Shown: one piece after another, positions 52,737 through 61,102 of the stretch
Layout of the letters: the number at the start of each line of letters is the position of its first letter
Numbering within the stretch: the first letter of the stretch is position 1
NCBI GenBank assembly: GCA_934364795.1
Contig: CAKRMK010000015.1
Span: forward strand, 9,821-73,820
Origin: an uncultured Blautia sp.
Lineage (GTDB): Bacteria; Bacillota; Clostridia; Lachnospirales; Lachnospiraceae
Length of the DNA stretch: 64,000 nt
Reading direction: 5' to 3'
Position numbers and translations under genes: made by a program
Notes under the pieces: generated by a model
The model's input: the letters and a program-made list of their open reading frames with translations, nothing else
Database searches by the model: none
What the model was told of the DNA's origin: nothing

Positions 52737-54107
52737 CTACTTAATGTTCTGCTCCATACGCTTCAACTCTGGCAATATCATTAGCAGCATTGTGAAAAAG
52801 CAAAGGCTTCCGCCAATTACATTTGACACCGGCTCTGCCATAAAAACTCCGTTTGTTCCCATTTTAAACACATATGGAAACAGATAAGTCAGCGGTACTA
52901 CAATAAAAACTTTCCTCAAAAGTGAGAAGAAAATAGCCTGTTTTTTCTTATTCAGAGACTTGAAAACGGTCTGTCCAATGTACTGCAGATCCATAAAAAT
53001 AAATGCTGCAAAATAGGTTTTCAATGCAGGAACTGCGTCTTTTATCAGAAGCTTATCCGAGCTAAATATAGCAATCAGATAGTCCGGTATAAAGATAATA
53101 ACGCTCCACATTACTGCTGTGTAAACCAGAATCATCATCCCCATAGTCACCATTGCACGGCGGACACGTGCCGGACGATGCGCCCCATAATTGTAGCTTA
53201 AAATAGGTGAGGTGCCTTCATTAATAGCATAAATCGGTGTCTCTACCATCTGTCTTACACTGGATACAATAGTCATAACAGATATGTATACATCGCCGCC
53301 TGTAACTCCCAGAACATTGTTACAGCAAATGGTTACCAGGCTGTTTGTAAGCTGCATAATAAAGCCCGCAGTTCCAAGACTGATAATATTTTTTGCATGC
53401 TCCATACAGCTGCGAAGCTCTTCTTTTTTCAGCAGTCTTGCCTTCATTTCTGCCTTTTTTTCCAGAAAAACAAGTACATAAGAAGCAGATAAAAACTGGG
53501 ATAATACCGTTGCAATCGCAGCTCCTTTAATTCCAAATCCCAGCACAAAAATAAATAACGGATCCAAAATCAGGTTTGCAACAGCTCCAATTGCTACCGA
53601 TAACATGCCCGTTGTTGCATACCCCTGGGCATTAATAAACGGGTTCATTCCTGTTGCAATCATAGATGGAACTGTTCCGATCAGGTAAATCATCATATAT
53701 GGATATGCATATACAAGAGCATCCTGGGATGCTCCAAACAGCACCAGTAATGGTCTGGCAAACAAAAAACCAATAGCCATAAGAATCACACCACTGACAC
53801 ACACCATAGTAAAAGAAGTATCCATGATCATTCGTGCTTTTTTGTTCTCTTTCATTCCCCTGTTTATGGAAAAAAGTGGAGCTCCACCGCTTCCAAACAG
53901 GTTTGCGAACGCAGTAATAATCATAATAACAGGAAAGCAAAGCCCTACCGCACCAAGCGCTGTAGTTCCCACTTCTGGAATTCTGGCAATGTAAATCCGG
54001 TCCACAATGTTGTATAAAAGACTTAAAATCTGTGCCACCAGCATGGGAATAGCCGCATTAAAAATGTTTCCTGTTACACTTCCATTTTCAAAATCAATTC
54101 GTTTCAT
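52737..54107 (-). CDS. MATE-family multidrug efflux transporter
   Basis: The protein has 456 residues and twelve membrane helices. It shows the N-terminal GSVTGNIFNAAIPMLVAQILSLLYNIVDRIYIARIP, the EVGTTALGAVGLCFPVIMI region, and a second half beginning LGTAGFIMQLTNSLVTICCNNVL. It exports cationic drugs or metabolites in exchange for Na+ or H+. The ATG at 54107 follows GGGGAG. Three other MATE sequences lie in this window (one complete at 61103, one half at 56725). The kinase gene lies downstream beyond the family B element. Confidence 0.9.
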   Translation of the reverse strand: MKRIDFENGSVTGNIFNAAIPMLVAQILSLLYNIVDRIYIARIPEVGTTALGAVGLCFPVIMIITAFANLFGSGGAPLFSINRGMKENKKARMIMDTSFTMVCVSGVILMAIGFLFARPLLVLFGASQDALVYAYPYMMIYLIGTVPSMIATGMNPFINAQGYATTGMLSVAIGAVANLILDPLFIFVLGFGIKGAAIATVLSQFLSASYVLVFLEKKAEMKARLLKKEELRSCMEHAKNIISLGTAGFIMQLTNSLVTICCNNVLGVTGGDVYISVMTIVSSVRQMVETPIYAINEGTSPILSYNYGAHRPARVRRAMVTMGMMILVYTAVMWSVIIFIPDYLIAIFSSDKLLIKDAVPALKTYFAAFIFMDLQYIGQTVFKSLNKKKQAIFFSLLRKVFIVVPLTYLFPYVFKMGTNGVFMAEPVSNVIGGSLCFFTMLLMILPELKRMEQNIK

Positions 54108-54212
54108 AAAAGCTTCTCCCCAGATAATTCAAATAAAAATCCTGATTTTCTCAATATAATTTTACAGGCAATGATAAAATATGCAAGGATTTTTTGTCAT
54201 AATTTTTCGTTA

Positions 54213-54290
54213 TACATGGTATCAGAGCCTGCCCCCAAAATCATTCCCGCAATATTTCTACAATCTGCCTGCCCTATTTTACGGTATACA
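54213..54290. repeat. Family A element, degenerate right-half copy
   Basis: CATTCCCGCAAT, CAATCTGCCTGCCC and TTTACGGTATAC match the right arm of the family A element with a 14-base insertion. TATACATGGTAT and ACGGTATACA lie at its ends. Low confidence because of divergence. Confidence 0.4.
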
Positions 54291-54295
54291 TCAAA

Positions 54296-54343
54296 ACAGG
54301 AGAAACTGCTTTCCGTAAAAAGAAAGAATTTCTCCTGTTATAA
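54296..54343 (-). terminator. Terminator of the Ig/GLUG protein gene
   Basis: AACAGGAGAAA pairs with TTTCTCCTGTT across a 26-base loop. On the minus strand it is followed by TTTGATG, so the T tract is short. Confidence 0.5.
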
Positions 54344-54373
54344 CATTCACATATATAAAATTTTCAGCTTAAT

Positions 54374-55777
54374 TTATGCAACAATTCCAGATCCGGAACC
54401 AGCCAGTTTCAGTCCGCTGGTAGTAGAGCAGGAGCTTATTGTTCCCTCATTATATCCTGCAATTGCACCTTCATATGTGCCGGAATAATCCTCTACATTT
54501 ACCTTGATTATACCAGTTGCCTCACACATAACACACTGTCCGTTGCCCTCATTAAATCCTGTAATTCCGCCTGCTTTCCAGCCTGCTGTATTTATATTTT
54601 CAGCAGAACAGCTTATGATGCTTCCACGGTTTCTTCCGGTAATACCACCGGCACTGGCCTCTCCATTGGAATAACCAGAAGTCTTTGCCGTTACATTCTG
54701 TGCAGTACAGTTTTGAATAATGCCATCATTAATTCCACAGATTCCACCACAACTGTTAGATGTTGGACCCGCAATATTGCTGTTGGAAACAACACAGTTT
54801 ACAATTTTTCCACTGTTTCTTGCAGCAATCGTACCAATTCCATGTACGTCATATCTATCCTGTCCGTTTACCAGGAAGCTGTCAATCTTCACATTTGATA
54901 CGGTTCCTGAAACAGCTACAAACAATCCAGTTTCGGAAGCAGTACTGATGTTAAGTGTGGAAATAGTATATCCCTGACCATTATAAGTTCCACTAAATGG
55001 TGCATCAATCGTACACATCGGCTGGAAGCTTTCATAGCCGCCATTGATGTTTGCAACCTGAACAAAATGCTTGTCCGGATACAGACTGATCTTACGAAGC
55101 TGTGCCAGATTACTTACTTTATATGGATTGGAAGAAGAACCATTTCCTCCTGCAAAATCTGTTTTTGCATATACTCGGAGGAATCCGGAATAGGTCTTTG
55201 TTGTGCCTGCTGTAACACAAATACGGTAAGCACCAGCTCCTACATTCTTGCCTTTGGATGTTTTTCCATTCCACTGGAAAGAGTACTCTTTGTTCTTTTT
55301 GCATGAAGAAAAAGTCTTGGAATAATAAACCTTGCCAGTTGCATCTACCACAGATACTTTCACACCGGTACTGTTTGCTGCCATCTTAAATTTCACATTT
55401 GCTTTCGCGGAATTTAAGATAAAATCTCCACCGTCAGTTGTTTTAAAGGTAATGGATCTGGCTTTTGCGTTTACATTTTTTACGGTTACAGTACATCTCA
55501 AACGCTTACCTGCAGTGGTTGCAGTAACAACTGCTTTTCCTGCCTTTTTACCCTTAATTACGCCTTTAGATGACACCGTGGCAACCTTGGAATTGTTGAC
55601 AGTCCACTTCACGCGGCTTGAAGTTCCGCGAACCTTCAGCTGCTTTGTTTTTCCCACATAAACAGAAATTTTCTTAGCAGAAAGAGATGGCGCTGCATAA
55701 ACCTGCACCATAGAAAAGCTAAGCAAAACTCCAAGACATGCAAATAAAATAATCAGCTTTTTGAATCCCTTTTTCAT
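54374..55777 (-). CDS. Secreted protein with BIG2, FlgD-like and GLUG repeats
   Basis: The protein has 467 residues. The signal peptide MKKGFKKLIILFACLGVLLS is cut near VYA. A bacterial Ig-like BIG2 domain follows (LSAKKISVYVGKTKQLKVRGTSSRVKWTVNNSKVATVSSKGVIKGKKAGKAVVT-type segments, about 30-110), then a FlgD-like Ig domain (YSFQWNGKTSKGKNVGAGAYRI, about 165-195), then repeats of the GLUG type (GICGINDGIIQNCTAQN, GGITGRNRGSIISCSAEN, GGITGFNEGNGQC, AIAGYNEGTISSC) forming a beta-helix. No sortase anchor is visible. ATG at 55777 follows AAGGGGG. It is likely to be a surface or matrix protein; its ligand is unknown. It follows a pilin-like gene in the same direction. Confidence 0.85.
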   Translation of the reverse strand: MKKGFKKLIILFACLGVLLSFSMVQVYAAPSLSAKKISVYVGKTKQLKVRGTSSRVKWTVNNSKVATVSSKGVIKGKKAGKAVVTATTAGKRLRCTVTVKNVNAKARSITFKTTDGGDFILNSAKANVKFKMAANSTGVKVSVVDATGKVYYSKTFSSCKKNKEYSFQWNGKTSKGKNVGAGAYRICVTAGTTKTYSGFLRVYAKTDFAGGNGSSSNPYKVSNLAQLRKISLYPDKHFVQVANINGGYESFQPMCTIDAPFSGTYNGQGYTISTLNISTASETGLFVAVSGTVSNVKIDSFLVNGQDRYDVHGIGTIAARNSGKIVNCVVSNSNIAGPTSNSCGGICGINDGIIQNCTAQNVTAKTSGYSNGEASAGGITGRNRGSIISCSAENINTAGWKAGGITGFNEGNGQCVMCEATGIIKVNVEDYSGTYEGAIAGYNEGTISSCSTTSGLKLAGSGSGIVA

Positions 55778-55890
55778 AGGTTTCTTCCCCCTTTTCATAT
55801 TAGAGTTTTTGCATCTGATATGAGTATAGCAGAAGGGAAAATGAGCGTCAAATATAATTTCCACTGATATTATCTGGCAAAAAATTTTAA

Positions 55891-56499
55891 TTACTTTTTC
55901 TCACCGAAAATCTGCTTTTCAATATTGGTTGAGCCTTCTGAATTAGTTCCTATACTTGCCTGCTTCCCAGCGAAGCCACTATAGATACGTGATTTGAGTT
56001 CAGTTCCTACAAAACCAACTTCTATCACAATCCAATCCCATCCATCCTTACCGCCATGACTTTTAATTTTCAATGAATTCGGGTCAAGTCCGTAGTCTGT
56101 CAACAGTTTTTCAACCTGCGGATTATAAGTTGTCCACTCTCCAGTTGCCTCGACTCCATTAATTTTTATTCCTTTATTTGCTCCGCAAAATAATGTTCTA
56201 TTTTTTAACTGTCCATCAATATAACTTTGCGGTTTTGAACTTGAATTTCTACAAAGTGTAACCCATATTCCATTCCCATGTTTATCTGTCGCAGAACCAG
56301 CTTCGATTGCCCCGGCACTATATGCATTCGTAATGGCCGACTGTATTAACCTGGCATTTTGAATATCAACCGCCCGTCGCGCCTTCTCCAGCTGCCCCGT
56401 AAAAATGGGAATAGCAATGGCAACTAACACTGCAATTATGGCAACTACGATCAATAGCTCTGCAAGTGTAAAGCCTTTATATTTCCTGTGTTTCTTCAT
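55891..56499 (-). CDS. Type IV pilin-like / pseudopilin protein
   Basis: The protein has 202 residues. The prepilin leader MKKHRKYKG is followed by FTLAELLIVVAIIAVLVAIA, so prepilin peptidase should cut after Gly9 and methylate Phe, with Glu5 of the mature protein present. A hydrophobic assembly helix leads into a globular domain (ARRAVDIQNARLIQSAITNAYSAGAIEAG onward, two Cys at CRNSSSKPQ and LFCGANKG). ATG at 56499 follows GAGGA. No assembly ATPase, prepilin peptidase or platform gene is nearby, so it depends on machinery elsewhere. It is 113 bases upstream of the Ig/GLUG gene. Confidence 0.87.
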   Translation of the reverse strand: MKKHRKYKGFTLAELLIVVAIIAVLVAIAIPIFTGQLEKARRAVDIQNARLIQSAITNAYSAGAIEAGSATDKHGNGIWVTLCRNSSSKPQSYIDGQLKNRTLFCGANKGIKINGVEATGEWTTYNPQVEKLLTDYGLDPNSLKIKSHGGKDGWDWIVIEVGFVGTELKSRIYSGFAGKQASIGTNSEGSTNIEKQIFGEKK

Positions 56500-56724
56500 A
56501 CATTTAATCCTCTTGAAAAAAATCATCAATAATTACTTTTACAGTATACGCTATGCTACAAATACCGTCAATTAAGTAAATAATCTGTTTAAACATATTT
56601 TTCAGAGAGCATTATTATATGGGCCTAATTTTACCACCATCTGTCCTGATAAGCTTTTCTTTTCCTTATATATTCAGATATTATAAAATCATCAAAGACA
56701 AAGCAGTGAAAAGGAGGCCTGATT

Positions 56725-57240
56725 ATGATACAGTATGATATTTTGAGTCTCATGTCCCAGGGAACTGTGGCCATTGTTGCTGCTGTATCTACCTATACTG
56801 CCCAAAATTTAGGTGCGGGAAAGATTCAGCGAATCCGGCAGGGGGTAAAGGCTTCCATACATATTATGGTTATTTATTTCTTGATTTTAGGATCCTTCAT
56901 CGTCTTTTTCGGAAAATATTTTACCTATTTATTTGTCTCCGAAAATACCGAAATGCTTATTGGAAACGTAGATATTTTTATGAAAATCATTGGTATTACA
57001 GGTATTTTTCTTGGAATCCTCTGTATTTTCCGCAGCTGTATCCAGGGTATGGGACATGGAACAGTTTCTCTCACAGGCGGAATTATTGAACTCGCCGCCA
57101 GAGCTGTCATTGCCGCTGTTACCATATATTCTGGAAGGTTTGCAGTTGTCTGCCTGGGGTATCCACTGGCATGGTTGTTTGCAGGTATTTTCTTTATTAT
57201 TGTCTATTTCCGGGTAATAAAGACAGTAACAAGCAACTGA
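56725..57240 (+). pseudogene. C-terminal half of a MATE transporter
   Basis: The protein of 171 residues matches only the last third of MATE transporters: VAAVSTYTAQNLGAGKIQRIRQGVKASI is the sixth-to-seventh-helix signature region, followed by five helices to the end. The usual N-terminal 270 residues are absent and no matching sequence lies upstream. It has a strong ribosome binding site (AAGGAGG) and an ATG, so it may be translated, but a half transporter is unlikely to work alone. A truncated gene is the simplest reading. Confidence 0.7.
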
Positions 57241-57257
57241 TTTTTCCAAAATACTGT

Positions 57258-57378
57258 TTACAAAACCCGTTTTTCCCGACGGATTCCTTTATCATCCATC
57301 CATTGAATCCGTTCCAGATACAGTGAAAAGATCTCTGGAATTTCTTCTTTTTTTTGCAGCTTTAAATGTGTATTTCAT
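57258..57378 (-). pseudogene. N-terminal remnant of a GNAT acetyltransferase
   Basis: ATG at 57378 reads MKYTFKAAKK; after a one-base shift in an A-rich tract the frame continues EEIPEIFSLYLERIQWMDDKGI and ends at a stop at 57258. EEIPEIFSLYLERIQWMDDKGI is typical of the first helices of a GNAT family. The rest of the domain is gone. Confidence 0.6.
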
Positions 57379-57428
57379 TGTTAGTTCCCCATTTCTTTAC
57401 ATTTTTCAAAATAACTTTTTATATGAAA

Positions 57429-57467
57429 AGTACTACCCTCCATCACCATCGACAGAGGGTAGTACTA
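57429..57467 (-). terminator. Terminator of pncB
   Basis: AGTACTACCCTC pairs with GAGGGTAGTACT, a twelve-pair stem, with TTTTC following on the minus strand. Confidence 0.75.
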
Positions 57468-57522
57468 AATAAATCATCCAAATTCACTTATATAATTCTT
57501 CAATTATAATTCCAAACAATAC

Positions 57523-58998
57523 TTATAATTCTTCCATTTCCAGGTCTTTCCTGCTCATTTCCTCAATTAACTCTCTTTTTACCTCAAAAAGCTTGGCTGA
57601 AAGATCGACGTAAACCTTCTGTGGATTGGAGAATCGTCTGGATTCATCCCAGAGAGTATTCTGTTCCTGCTGACAGATTGTACGCAGTTCCATTACTGAT
57701 GGAGAGGTATAAACACGTTTGCCCTCCTTAATTACCGGAACCAAAAGTTCCCGGACTTCATAAGTACCACCCAGAATCTTTGTCTTTTTCCAGGTGTCTA
57801 CCGGGTCAAACACAATCATAGTCTCATCTGGATTTATTTTTTCATCAGCAAGACAGATCAGATCTGCTTTGATCTTGCCTGTGGATTTACTGTAAATACG
57901 ATATACAGTCTTATTTCCCGGATTGGTTACTTTCGCTGTGTTTTCGGAAAGTTTAATCTTCGGGACAAACTCACCTGTTGATGGGTCCTTTACTGCTGCC
58001 AGCTTGTATACACCGCCAAATGCAGGATTATCATTAGAGGTAATAAGACGGGTTCCAACACCCCAGGAATTAATTTTTGCATCCTGGGCTTTCAGGCTTT
58101 CGATCAGGTACTCGTCAAGGTCACTGGATGCTGAAATTGTGGCATCATCAAATCCTGCTGCAGACAGCATTTTGTAGGCTTCCTTGGAAAGATATGCAAG
58201 GTCGCCACTGTCAATACGGATACCATATTTTTTCAGCTGAATTCCCTCTTCACGCATTTCTTCAAATACACGAATAGCGTTGGGAACGCCGGATTTCAGC
58301 ACATCGTAAGTGTCAACCAGGAGAATACATGCATCTGGATACATTCTTGCATAAGTCTTAAATGCAGTATATTCATCCGGGAAACTCATGATCCAGGAAT
58401 GTGCATGGGTTCCCAGAACCGGTACGTCAAACATCTGTCCGGTAAGAACACAGGATGTTCCGATGCATCCACCAATTACAGCAGCACGGGCGCCAAAAAT
58501 TCCCGCATCCGGTCCCTGTGCCCGGCGAAGTCCAAATTCCATGATTCCATCACCCTTGGCAGCGTAACATACCCGGGCTGCTTTGGTGGCAATCAGGCTC
58601 TGGTGGTTCATAATATTCAAAATAGCAGTCTCTACAAGCTGTGCTTCCATAATCGGCGCCACAACCTTCACCATTGGCTCTCTTGGGAAAATTACTGTTC
58701 CTTCTGGAATTGCATAAATATCTCCTGTGAAATGGAATCCCCGGAGATATTCCAGGAAGTCTTCTTCAAAAATGGAAAGGCCGCGTAAATACTCAATATC
58801 TTCATCAGTAAATCGAAGGTTTTCAATATATTCAATTACCTGCTCCAATCCGGCACAGATGGCAAAGCCGCCTCCACATGGATTATCACGGTAAAACATA
58901 TCAAAAACTACAGTCTGGTCAGTCGGGTTTTTAAAGTACCCCTGCATCATGGTAAGTTCATAGAGATCCGTGAGCAGAGTCAGGTTGTTTGCTCTCAT
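57523..58998 (-). CDS. pncB: Nicotinate phosphoribosyltransferase
   Basis: The protein has 491 residues. It converts nicotinate, PRPP and ATP to nicotinate mononucleotide for NAD salvage. Signatures: NLTLLTDLYELTMMQGYF at the start, FDMFYRDNPCGGGFAICAG, EFGLRRAQGPDAG, IGTSCVLTGQMFDVPVLGTHAHSWIMSF (PRPP and substrate site), ILLVDTYDVLKSGVPNAI and IRIDSGDLAYLSKEAYKML. It has a distinctive 5' leader with 66-bp tandem repeats and an extended -10 promoter upstream. The ATG at 58998 is preceded by AAGGAGAATAAATAAG. Confidence 0.94.
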   Translation of the reverse strand: MRANNLTLLTDLYELTMMQGYFKNPTDQTVVFDMFYRDNPCGGGFAICAGLEQVIEYIENLRFTDEDIEYLRGLSIFEEDFLEYLRGFHFTGDIYAIPEGTVIFPREPMVKVVAPIMEAQLVETAILNIMNHQSLIATKAARVCYAAKGDGIMEFGLRRAQGPDAGIFGARAAVIGGCIGTSCVLTGQMFDVPVLGTHAHSWIMSFPDEYTAFKTYARMYPDACILLVDTYDVLKSGVPNAIRVFEEMREEGIQLKKYGIRIDSGDLAYLSKEAYKMLSAAGFDDATISASSDLDEYLIESLKAQDAKINSWGVGTRLITSNDNPAFGGVYKLAAVKDPSTGEFVPKIKLSENTAKVTNPGNKTVYRIYSKSTGKIKADLICLADEKINPDETMIVFDPVDTWKKTKILGGTYEVRELLVPVIKEGKRVYTSPSVMELRTICQQEQNTLWDESRRFSNPQKVYVDLSAKLFEVKRELIEEMSRKDLEMEEL

Positions 58999-59027
58999 GT
59001 CTTATTTATTCTCCTTATTTGTAAATC

Positions 59028-59190
59028 GTAGCGCAAAATATCCGTGCTTCGCCCGTATAGCGGGAACCGCGAACTCCGCTTCGCTACGTTTGCGTAGCGC
59101 AAAATATCCGTGCTTCGCCCGTATAGCGGGAACCGCGAACTCCGCTTCGCTACGTTTGCGTAGCGCAAAATATCCGTGCTTCGCCCGTAT
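59028..59190. repeat. 66-bp tandem repeat (2.5 copies) in the pncB leader
   Basis: Unit starts are at 59028, 59094 and 59160, and the third unit is cut after 31 bases. The first two units are identical. Each holds GTAGCGCAAAATATCCGTGC, TTCGCCCGTATAGCGGGAAC and CGCGAACTCCGCTTCGCTAC, so GTAGCG and CGCTAC can pair. The third unit ends GCAAAATAT...ATATTTTGC, which closes a hairpin. The whole block is transcribed if the promoter at 59201 is used. Confidence 0.85.
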
Positions 59191-59200
59191 ATTTTGCTTG

Positions 59201-59209
59201 ATTATACCA
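59201..59209 (-). promoter_or_regulatory. Extended -10 promoter of pncB
   Basis: On the minus strand TATAAT with TG two bases upstream (ATGGTATAAT) forms an extended -10. No good -35 is seen. Transcription would start near 59195 and give a leader of about 195 nt that contains the tandem repeats. Confidence 0.5.
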
Positions 59210-59320
59210 TATTTTCTATGGAATGCACAGGGGGATAGGTGGGGAAATCGCTTTTTTTGTTGTAAAATCAAGGGTTTTATAGAATTGATTAAATTTTTTG
59301 AAAAAATTTGAAAAAAGGGG

Positions 59321-59350
59321 TTGACTTTTATATAGACACTGATATATAAT
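59321..59350 (+). promoter_or_regulatory. Promoter of the tRNA-Gln gene
   Basis: TTGACT (59321-59326), 18-base spacer and TATAAT (59345-59350), 41 bases before the mature tRNA. Confidence 0.75.
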
Positions 59351-59391
59351 ACAACATGTCGCAAGCGAGAAAACAAATCGCTAAAGCACAT

Positions 59392-59463
59392 AGGGCTATC
59401 GCCAAACGGTAAGGCAACGGACTCTGACTCCGTCATTTCAAGGTTCGAATCCTTGTAGCCCTG
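59392..59463 (+). tRNA. tRNA-Gln (anticodon CTG)
   Basis: Folded by eye: acceptor AGGGCTA/TAGCCCT, D-arm GCC-AAACGGTAA-GGC, anticodon stem ACGGA/TCCGT with loop CTCTGAC (CTG at positions 34-36), variable loop CATTT, T-arm CAAGG-TTCGAAT-CCTTG. The discriminator is G and no CCA is encoded. It reads CAG codons. Confidence 0.93.
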
Positions 59464-59469
59464 CTAAAT

Positions 59470-59496
59470 GAGGCACCTCGGATGAGGTGCTTTTTT
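59470..59496 (+). terminator. Terminator of the tRNA-Gln gene
   Basis: GGCACCTC-GGAT-GAGGTGCT followed by six T, seven bases after the tRNA. Confidence 0.8.
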
Positions 59497-59568
59497 CATG
59501 TTATGAAAGTTCCGGAAGCCGCATAGTTGCTGGCTTTGTGGGATTTTTAATTCGTATATTTTAATAAT

Positions 59569-59892
59569 CTAATTCTCTTGTAACATGCTTCGCAGCTCAG
59601 CGAATGTTTTGCTTATTGGCGCAACACATCCATTTTTTACATCATCTTCTGCTTTCGTAAGAACTTCCTGCAAATTTGGAGAATCATAAGTCCCATTTAC
59701 CTCATCTGTAAGGATGTACCCTTTCATTAAAATAGCCTCTCGTACCAGTTCTACAGATAATAATGTAGTTTCTGCAATTTTATTCAGATCATGCTCCCCA
59801 TTATTCCATATATTACAAGCAATGCACTTGCTTCTGGCAATTTCAGCAGATGCCCTCTCTTTATCTATTATTGTTTGCATTACTCCACACAT
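59569..59892 (-). CDS. Small protein, Rpn-like tail joined to an antitoxin-like tail
   Basis: The frame of 107 residues from ATG 59892 reads MCGVMQTIIDKERASAEIAR..., like the C-terminal helical part of Rpn/PD-(D/E)XK family proteins. It ends YDSPNLQEVLTKAEDDVKNGCVAPISKTFAELRSMLQEN, like the tail of RelB-type antitoxins. Neither part is complete, so this appears to be a fusion of two gene remnants. It overlaps the stop of the MNT remnant upstream. Whether a product is made is unclear. Confidence 0.45.
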   Translation of the reverse strand: MCGVMQTIIDKERASAEIARSKCIACNIWNNGEHDLNKIAETTLLSVELVREAILMKGYILTDEVNGTYDSPNLQEVLTKAEDDVKNGCVAPISKTFAELRSMLQEN

Positions 59893-60079
59893 ATACCCTC
59901 GTCCCTCACATTTCGATAAAAAGGTAATGTATCTACCCAATATTCATACTGCTCTTCGTTTTTAATCACCGGCGACAACACAATTCCTGTATTCATCTAC
60001 CTTTGCCAGCTTTTTACCCAGTATACGCTTCAAATCCCCGCGAAAGCTTATATACAATGCTATTTACATTTTCCGGCAT
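59880..60079 (-). pseudogene. Remnant of an MNT-type nucleotidyltransferase
   Basis: ATG 60079 reads MPENVNSIVYKLSRGFEAYT then stops. Another frame carries DLKRILGKKLAKVDEYRN, the start of an MNT domain lacking the GSYARGD active-site block. A third gives NTGIVLSPVIKNEEQYEYWV...LPFYRNVRDEGICVE, the usual C-terminus. The middle, with the catalytic residues, is deleted. Confidence 0.6.
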
Positions 60080-60129
60080 ACAATCACTTCCTTACAATGG
60101 CAGTACAACTATTGGAAAGTATTCAATAA

Positions 60130-60702
60130 TCATTCATCTTTCCAGCCCAACATCAAATCAGAATACCATTTTGGCACTTTATGAGATAACACCACGTTCT
60201 CTCCATTTTTATAAATAGCAAACCTTCTAAATTCCTCCGTGTTATCATAAAAGGCAACCAAATTGCATTCATCCAAAACTTCTTTAAGATTTTGAAAAGA
60301 TTCGTAATATCGTTTCTCAATATCACGTTCTGGAATGCCATGGCCACCTTTTTCCACTCGATTTTTTACTCTTTGCTTTGCTATTTCCACAGAATCAACC
60401 CCTATGTAATGCAATTCGACTATATACCCTAAAGCCTTCGCTCTACGAATATTTTTTATAACCGAACATCCGCATAAAGTGGTCTCCTGGTTGAACGAGA
60501 TTCCTTCTGTAAAATATTGATCAATCAGTTTTACTGCAACTTTTCCAGCGCTTATTACATCAGAAAGGTTTCTCCAATCTCCAATTTCTTTTACAAGCTC
60601 ATCTGTATTTACTCTCTTCATTGTTTTCAAACCTTGGGTCGTCTGATACAAGGTAGATTTTCCTGCTCCATTTACCCCACCTATAAGGACATATTTTTTC
60701 AT
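60130..60702 (-). CDS. Zeta-toxin family kinase
   Basis: A P-loop kinase of 190 residues. YVLIGGVNGAGKSTLYQTTQ is Walker A (residues 4-23), RVNTDELVKEIGDWRNLSD holds the conserved Asp, SFNQETTLCGCSVIKNIRRAKALGY the ETT segment of zeta toxins, and KQRVKNRVEKGGHGIPERDIEKRYYESFQNL the LID and Arg region. Zeta toxins phosphorylate UDP-N-acetylglucosamine and block cell-wall synthesis; a non-toxic kinase role cannot be excluded. ATG at 60702 is two bases past the stop of the small upstream gene. Confidence 0.85.
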   Translation of the reverse strand: MKKYVLIGGVNGAGKSTLYQTTQGLKTMKRVNTDELVKEIGDWRNLSDVISAGKVAVKLIDQYFTEGISFNQETTLCGCSVIKNIRRAKALGYIVELHYIGVDSVEIAKQRVKNRVEKGGHGIPERDIEKRYYESFQNLKEVLDECNLVAFYDNTEEFRRFAIYKNGENVVLSHKVPKWYSDLMLGWKDE

Positions 60703-60704
60703 AG

Positions 60705-60884
60705 CTAAAACAAATTCCTTTCTATCACTTCTTTCTGTTTTTTCTGAAGCAAAAAGTCTCCAACAACTTGATAAAACTCTCTTTGTTCTTCCGTGTCAGC
60801 CTCCAAAATCAGCTGCAATGTGTCCTCGGGGTCTAATTGTGCTATTTCCTGATAAATTTTTTTATATTTCTCTACATCACACAT
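60705..60884 (-). CDS. Small putative antitoxin of the zeta-like toxin
   Basis: The protein has 59 residues, MCDVEKYKKIYQEIAQLDPEDTL..., helical and acidic. ATG 60884 has GGAG 8 bases upstream. Its stop is adjacent to the zeta toxin start, the usual antitoxin-first layout. It is not a recognisable epsilon protein, but similar small helical partners of zeta-like kinases occur in Clostridia. The antitoxin role is inferred from position. Confidence 0.65.
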   Translation of the reverse strand: MCDVEKYKKIYQEIAQLDPEDTLQLILEADTEEQREFYQVVGDFLLQKKQKEVIERNLF

Positions 60885-61102
60885 GCTAACTACTCCATTC
60901 AACTATATCAAATCATACACTGTTTCCCAAGTTTCTTTTTTTAGTATAGCATATTTTTCTATAACATTTCCACTTATTTTGCTTTTAATGCAATTACGCT
61001 GAAACAGATAAAAACGGGTCAATCCATAGGTCAATTTAAAATAATGCTCTCACCTAAATGTGCCGAAAAGTTCACAAAATGGAAGTTGTCAGCCTGATTA
61101 TT

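Noticed and set aside
59028..59190. Possible CRISPR array
   Set aside because: The repeats are contiguous 66-bp units without spacers, and no cas genes lie near.
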